This document shows positions 59,490-64,000 of a stretch of DNA of 64,000 bases, one piece after another. Origin of the DNA: Winogradskyella costae (GTDB taxonomy: Bacteria; Bacteroidota; Bacteroidia; Flavobacteriales; Flavobacteriaceae); NCBI RefSeq assembly GCF_013403865.1, contig NZ_JABFDK010000001.1:372001-436000 (forward strand), given 5' to 3'. Made by a program: the position numbers and the translations under genes. Position 1 is the first letter of the stretch. The number at the start of each line of letters is the position of its first letter. The notes under the pieces were generated by a model that was not told where the DNA came from, searched no databases, and worked only from the letters and a program-made list of their open reading frames with translations.

Positions 59490-60791
59490 TTACCCCCCAA
59501 AGTCATCAAATCTAATATGCTCATCTGGGATTCCGAAATCCTCACCCATTTTTTGAACTGCTTGGTTCATTAGTGGAGGTCCACAGAAATATAATTCTAT
59601 ATCTTCTGGTGCTTCATGAAGACTAAGGTAGTTATCTATTACACAATTATGAATAAAGCCTACAAAACCATCACCTGCCTCGTCATTGATATCTTTTTTA
59701 ACTTTCCAATTATCACTTTCCAAAGGTTCAGATAGTGCTAAATAGAATTTAAAGTTTGGAAAATCTTTTTCTAAAGCTCTGAAGTAATGGATGTAGAATA
59801 ATTCAGCTTTAGAACGTCCACCATACCAATACGTTACTTTACGCCCTGTTTTTAACGTTCTAAATAATTCGTATAAATGCGATCGCATTGGAGCCATACC
59901 TGCTCCACCACCAACATATAACATTTCTGAATCAGATTCATTAATAAAGAACTCTCCATAAGGTCCAGAAATAGTAACTTTATCTCCCACTTTCTGATTA
60001 AAAATATACGATGAAGCAATACCTGGATTAACGTCCATCCAACCGCCTTTGGCGCGATCAAAAGGAGGAGTTGCAACCCTAACGTTAAGCATTATTTTTC
60101 TTCCTTCAGCAGGATATGAAGCCATAGAATAAGCACGTTCAACAAGCTCATCGTTTTTCATCACTAAAGGCCATAATCCAAACTTTTCCCAATCTGCCTT
60201 AAATTTATCTGGTTCTCCTGGGTGTGCAGATACATCCATATCAGCATACTTTATTTCACATTGAGGAATCTCAATTTGAATATAGCCACCTGCCTTATAA
60301 TTCATATCTTCTGGAATTTCAACAACAAATTCCTTAATAAATGTAGCAACATTATAGTTTGAAACTACAGTAGCTTCCCATTTCTTAATACCAAATACTT
60401 CTTCAGGAATGGTGATTTCCATATCCTGCTTTACTTTAACCTGACAAGATAAACGTGCACCATGTGCCAATTCTTTTCTAGAAAAGTGAGGTGTTTCTGT
60501 CGGGAGCGCTTCTCCTCCACCAGATAACACGTGACATTCGCATTGAATACAAGTTCCTCCACCACCACATGCAGATGGTAAGAAAATCTTGTTACCTCCT
60601 AAAGTGGATAATAAAGTGCCGCCGGAAGCGACTTCAATTTCACGCTCACCATTAATAGTGATTTTAACTGGTCCTGATGGAGACAGTTTTTGTTTCACTA
60701 CAAGTAAAAGCGTTACTAATAATAAAGTAACTATTAAAAACGCGACAACTGTAGCGATCACCGTTTCTATTGGGGTTGCTGCTAATACCAT
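59490..60791 (-). CDS. nqrF: Na+-translocating NADH:quinone reductase subunit F
   Basis: NADH-oxidising subunit of the sodium pump; 433 residues. An N-terminal membrane helix (8-32) precedes a 2Fe-2S ferredoxin domain with Cys75, Cys81, Cys84 ([11 protein letters not shown]) and Cys116 (RLSCQV). A ferredoxin-reductase module follows with the FAD motif RAYSMASYP, the NADH-site [13 protein letters not shown] and the C-terminal [11 protein letters not shown]. It is the last gene of the nqr operon, 8 bp after nqrE. Confidence 0.96.
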   Translation of the reverse strand: MVLAATPIETVIATVVAFLIVTLLLVTLLLVVKQKLSPSGPVKITINGEREIEVASGGTLLSTLGGNKIFLPSACGGGGTCIQCECHVLSGGGEALPTETPHFSRKELAHGARLSCQVKVKQDMEITIPEEVFGIKKWEATVVSNYNVATFIKEFVVEIPEDMNYKAGGYIQIEIPQCEIKYADMDVSAHPGEPDKFKADWEKFGLWPLVMKNDELVERAYSMASYPAEGRKIMLNVRVATPPFDRAKGGWMDVNPGIASSYIFNQKVGDKVTISGPYGEFFINESDSEMLYVGGGAGMAPMRSHLYELFRTLKTGRKVTYWYGGRSKAELFYIHYFRALEKDFPNFKFYLALSEPLESDNWKVKKDINDEAGDGFVGFIHNCVIDNYLSLHEAPEDIELYFCGPPLMNQAVQKMGEDFGIPDEHIRFDDFGG

Positions 60792-60799
60792 ATTCCTTA

Positions 60800-61540
60800 T
60801 TATTTTTTTTCTGTATCGTTTATTGTTTCAATAACAAGACTAGAAGCCTCGTCGCTCTCATCAGCAATGTTTGTTACCATGCCAACCGTATTTTCTACTG
60901 TTTCTTCAGTTGCTTCCTCTTCACCTCCTGTTAACATCCCACCAAAACTCATAAAACCAATCGCCATTAAGCCAGTAATAATAAATGTAATTCCTAATCC
61001 TCTTAAAGGTGCCGGTACATTACTATATCTAATTTTTTCTCTAATTGCTGCAATAGCTACAATGGCTAAAAACCAACCAATTCCTGATCCAATACCATAA
61101 TTAAGTGCTAAACCTAAGGTTTCTATTTCTCGAGATTGCATAAATAAAGAACCACCTAATATGGCACAGTTAACTGCAATTAGCGGTAAAAATATACCCA
61201 ATGAATTATATAATGATGGCGAAAATTTCTCTACAATGATTTCAACTAACTGAACCATTGTTGCAATAGTTGCAATAAACATAATGAATGATAAGAAACC
61301 TAAGTCGTACTCTGCATATTCTGGTCCTAACCATCTTAAAGCTCCTTCTTGTAACAAATACTGATCTAATAACCAGTTTAAAGGTACTGTAATTGCTAAT
61401 ACAAAAATTACAGCAGCTCCTAGACCTACTGCTGTAGATACTTTTTTAGACACAGCCAAATAAGAACACATACCTAAGAAGTATGCAAAAACCATGTTGT
61501 CTACAAATATCGATTTGAAAAATAATTCTATATGTTCCAT
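60800..61540 (-). CDS. nqrE: Na+-translocating NADH:quinone reductase subunit E
   Basis: 246 residues, six membrane helices ([22 protein letters not shown] gives the conserved helix I with its Cys). [19 protein letters not shown] holds the second conserved Cys; the two coordinate the membrane Fe-S centre in the family. The last ~45 residues (from about 202) are an acidic Glu/Thr/Ser-rich tail not seen in the ~200-residue Vibrio protein. Confidence 0.94.
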   Translation of the reverse strand: MEHIELFFKSIFVDNMVFAYFLGMCSYLAVSKKVSTAVGLGAAVIFVLAITVPLNWLLDQYLLQEGALRWLGPEYAEYDLGFLSFIMFIATIATMVQLVEIIVEKFSPSLYNSLGIFLPLIAVNCAILGGSLFMQSREIETLGLALNYGIGSGIGWFLAIVAIAAIREKIRYSNVPAPLRGLGITFIITGLMAIGFMSFGGMLTGGEEEATEETVENTVGMVTNIADESDEASSLVIETINDTEKK

Positions 61541-61615
61541 ATATTTTGTTTTTAGTTGTTAGTCCTTAGTTGCTGAAGAGTAATATCTACAAACAATTAG
61601 TGACCATAAACTAAT

Positions 61616-62260
61616 TTAGTCTTCTATTAATTCTTTATTTCTACTACGTTGTACCCAAATTATTAAACCTACTACAATTAAAGCCATAGGAGGTAATACC
61701 ATAAATCCATTGTTTTCATAGCCAATTGCATATAATCCTGTTTTCTCAACAGAATCTCCAAGAACTTTAAATCCAAATAAAGTTCCTGAACCTAAAAGTT
61801 CTCTAAAGAAACCAACGATTACAAGTATTAAACCATAACCAGCTGCATTACCAATACCATCTAAGAATGATTGCCATGGTTTGTTTGCTAATGCAAAAGC
61901 TTCAAAACGTCCCATAATGATACAGTTGGTAATAATTAAACCAATAAATACTGAAAGCTCCTTACTTAAACTATAAGCAAATGCTTTTAACACCTGATCT
62001 ACAATAATCACTAAGGTTGCTACAACAATTAATTGTACAATAATTCTAATCTTAGATGGTATAATATTTCTCATTAAAGAGATTACTACGTTACCAACAC
62101 TTAGTACAAAAACTACAGAGATTGCCATTACAATAGACGGCTTTAATTGTGCCGTAATTGCTAATGCTGAACATATACCCAATACCTGAATAGTGATAGG
62201 GTTGTCATCCGCTAATGGATCTAAAATTAGTTTACTATCTTTTTTTGATAAAAGTCCCAT
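61616..62260 (-). CDS. nqrD: Na+-translocating NADH:quinone reductase subunit D
   Basis: 214 residues, six membrane helices. ITIQVLGICSALAITAQLKPS has the conserved Cys of the pair mirrored in NqrE, and VFIGLIITNCIIMGRFEAFA the second. The C-terminal region is short and basic. It is 6 bp after nqrC and 75 bp before nqrE. Together with NqrE it forms the Na+-conducting centre (family knowledge). Confidence 0.95.
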   Translation of the reverse strand: MGLLSKKDSKLILDPLADDNPITIQVLGICSALAITAQLKPSIVMAISVVFVLSVGNVVISLMRNIIPSKIRIIVQLIVVATLVIIVDQVLKAFAYSLSKELSVFIGLIITNCIIMGRFEAFALANKPWQSFLDGIGNAAGYGLILVIVGFFRELLGSGTLFGFKVLGDSVEKTGLYAIGYENNGFMVLPPMALIVVGLIIWVQRSRNKELIED

Positions 62261-62266
62261 ACATTT

Positions 62267-63019
62267 TTATTTTAATGTCTTGAAATAAGGCACATACATT
62301 TTTAAATCTTTCTTAATCATTGCTGTTACACCATCTCCTGTAATGGTAGCACCTGCAATTGCATCTACGGCATTATCCGTTTTTCTCTCGTTTTTAGGAT
62401 CGGCATTACCTTTTGCGACAGTGATCCCTTTAAATGCATCAGCATCTCCAAAAATATGTTCACCTGCAAAATCATCCATAAAATAACGCTGCTTTATCTC
62501 TGCACCTAAGCCAGGTGTTTCACCAGCGTGATCAAAAAAGACACCTTGAACAACCATTGCTTTATCAACAGCTACAAATCCCCAAATAGCATCCCATAAT
62601 CCTTTACCTCTAATTGGAATAACATAGATTGGTTGGCCATCTTTTATACCTTTAAACAAAGGTAATTTCCTAGTATAATTAGGATCTTTTGCTTTTGTTT
62701 CCTCTTTTTTAATATCTATTAAATACGCTTCTGAATTTAATGAATCTATTTTAGAACCTTCAATAACATATTGCTTAGTAATAGTGTTAGTAAATTCTTC
62801 TTCTACTTTATCTGTAGAAATGAACGCAACATCACTTGTACCCTCATTGGCATTAATGCCCATGGCATACAATATATTCTGTTGTTTTTCAAAACGTTTA
62901 TTAGCATCCACTAAAGGTTTTAAGCCTGAAGCAAGTCCTGCAAGTATAGAACCCACTACTAACACCATAACAATGGCAAAAATAATGGTGTAACTATTTT
63001 TTTCTGTATCGATTGCCAT
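62267..63019 (-). CDS. nqrC: Na+-translocating NADH:quinone reductase subunit C
   Basis: 250 residues with one membrane helix (11-31) and a periplasmic FMN-binding domain. The flavinylation motif DAIAGATITGDG carries Thr225, the residue that receives FMN from ApbE; the family form is usually SGAT. It lies 3 bp after nqrB and 6 bp before nqrD. Confidence 0.95.
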   Translation of the reverse strand: MAIDTEKNSYTIIFAIVMVLVVGSILAGLASGLKPLVDANKRFEKQQNILYAMGINANEGTSDVAFISTDKVEEEFTNTITKQYVIEGSKIDSLNSEAYLIDIKKEETKAKDPNYTRKLPLFKGIKDGQPIYVIPIRGKGLWDAIWGFVAVDKAMVVQGVFFDHAGETPGLGAEIKQRYFMDDFAGEHIFGDADAFKGITVAKGNADPKNERKTDNAVDAIAGATITGDGVTAMIKKDLKMYVPYFKTLK

Positions 63020-63022
63020 AAT

Positions 63023-64000
63023 TTAAGCTGTTTTTAATTTTGCTCTTTTTAATCTTCTTTTCACATTGCCCTGCACTACATAATGATCTATCGTTGGTGC
63101 AAACACATTCATTAACAATATCGCTAACATTACTCCTTCTGGATATGCAGGGTTAAAGACACGAATCATAATAGATACGAAACCTATTAGAAAACCGTAT
63201 ATCCATTTCCCTTTATTAGTTTGAGATGCCGTAACAGGATCTGTTGCCATATAAACAATACCAAATGCCATACCACCAATTAATAAATGATGCCAGAACT
63301 CAGTACTCATTAGTCCGTAAAATTTACTTGTATCTGTGATCCATCCTGCCGCTACGACTAGGTTAAAGATATACCCCATTACTAAAGCACCAATAACAGA
63401 ACTTAGCATTATTCTCCAGCTTCCAATTTTTGTAAAAATCAGAAATAAGCCACCTAACAAGATTAATAATGTAGATGTTTCACCTATTGAACCAGGAATA
63501 AAACCGAAAAACATATCCATTACAGAATAGTCAACACCATGCGATTGGGCTAAACTACCTAAAATAGTTTCACCTGATATAGCATCGGCCGTTGAACCAT
63601 TTGCAATTTCTTTAGTTCTTTGTACAGCTCCTTCTACCCATACTTTATCACCACTCATCCACGTAGGATAAGCAAAGAATAAGAATGCTCTAATAGTTAA
63701 TGCAGGGTTTAAAATGTTCATCCCTGTACCACCAAATACTTCTTTCCCGATAACAACACCGAAAACAACTGCAACAACTAGCATCCATAACGGAATATCT
63801 ATTGGAACAATTAATGGTACTAACATTCCTGTTACTAAGTAGCCTTCTTCAACTTCGTGTCCTTTTATAACTGCAAAAAGGAACTCAACACCTAAACCAA
63901 CACCATAAGAAATTAGTAGTATTGGTAGCACTTTCCAAAATCCTAAAGAAAAATTCTGTAATGTCCAGAATTCACTACTAAAGAAACCACTTGTTACTGC
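63023..64000 (-). CDS. nqrB: Na+-translocating NADH:quinone reductase subunit B (5' end outside window)
   Basis: The frame runs open to the window edge. GTG 63931 is internal, because the codons above it (FFSSEFWTLQNFSLGFWK) continue the protein. 325 codons are seen. Membrane helices and the segments GKEVFGGTGMNILNPALTIRAF and AFGIVYMATDPVTAS are typical of NqrB. The expected covalent FMN site reads DAISGETIL, with Glu where the ApbE motif usually has Ala. nqrC follows after 3 bp. Confidence 0.93.
   Translation of the reverse strand, partial: AVTSGFFSSEFWTLQNFSLGFWKVLPILLISYGVGLGVEFLFAVIKGHEVEEGYLVTGMLVPLIVPIDIPLWMLVVAVVFGVVIGKEVFGGTGMNILNPALTIRAFLFFAYPTWMSGDKVWVEGAVQRTKEIANGSTADAISGETILGSLAQSHGVDYSVMDMFFGFIPGSIGETSTLLILLGGLFLIFTKIGSWRIMLSSVIGALVMGYIFNLVVAAGWITDTSKFYGLMSTEFWHHLLIGGMAFGIVYMATDPVTASQTNKGKWIYGFLIGFVSIMIRVFNPAYPEGVMLAILLMNVFAPTIDHYVVQGNVKRRLKRAKLKTA

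Overview
The window looks like chromosomal DNA of a marine-type Flavobacteriaceae bacterium (phylum Bacteroidota). It is AT-rich. Several surface proteins end in a type A sorting domain of the type IX secretion system. Many genes are preceded by the Bacteroidota -7 promoter element TAnnTTTG, and the gene families present (carboxypeptidase-like regulatory-domain proteins, beta-propeller LytTR sensor kinases, an MsrA lipoprotein, the Na+-NQR operon with ApbE) fit that group. I see no rRNA, tRNA, CRISPR array, prophage or insertion sequence. No gene-free stretch exceeds 300 bp.

Layout. 1-2.7 kb: the end of an aminotransferase, murB, and an ECF sigma factor with its RskA-like anti-sigma factor. 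2.7-7.5 kb: aqpZ, a small Cys-rich membrane protein, a family 2 glycosyltransferase overlapping a second ECF sigma gene, then lipA and gap. 7.5-17.6 kb: a TPR hybrid histidine kinase, lpxK, a NIF3-like gene, a CdsZ-like protein that has lost its zinc cysteines, msrA, a methyltransferase, a lipoprotein, a probable small RNA and a membrane histidine kinase. 17.7-26.1 kb: a kynurenine-degradation cluster (kynU, kmo, RidA-type deaminase, aminomuconate semialdehyde dehydrogenase, a four-helix membrane protein, an atypical SDR, 3-hydroxyanthranilate dioxygenase and ACMS decarboxylase). Two 170-bp direct repeats flank kmo. 26-42.6 kb: an O-methyltransferase, a HipA-like kinase/DUF3037 pair, a subtilase, a Tat component, an M1 peptidase, pepE, gpmI, a CoA-transferase, map and others. 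42.6-54.3 kb: a minus-strand block of secreted or surface proteins next to a LytS-like/LytTR two-component pair. 54.4-64 kb: apbE and neighbours, a PAS kinase/response regulator pair, and nqrBCDEF (nqrB runs off the window).

How the genes work together. The kynurenine cluster should take kynurenine or 3-hydroxykynurenine through 3-hydroxyanthranilate and aminocarboxymuconate semialdehyde to 2-aminomuconate and its deaminated product. Tryptophan dioxygenase and formamidase are not here. ApbE is expected to attach FMN to NqrB and NqrC of the sodium pump.

The most striking new signal is in the surface-protein block. Four consecutive minus-strand genes each carry the same 30-bp box, with AGAA half-sites 21 bp apart. 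In every case the box lies exactly 29 bp upstream of an identical GATATTTG promoter element, while the spacers between them are unrelated. No -33 element is visible. This looks like an activator-dependent regulon, and the adjacent LytTR regulator is the obvious candidate. Other points: an orphan promoter-plus-terminator small RNA, two possible leaderless genes, several start codons contradicted by overlapping promoters, and a mosaic pair of sorting-domain proteins.
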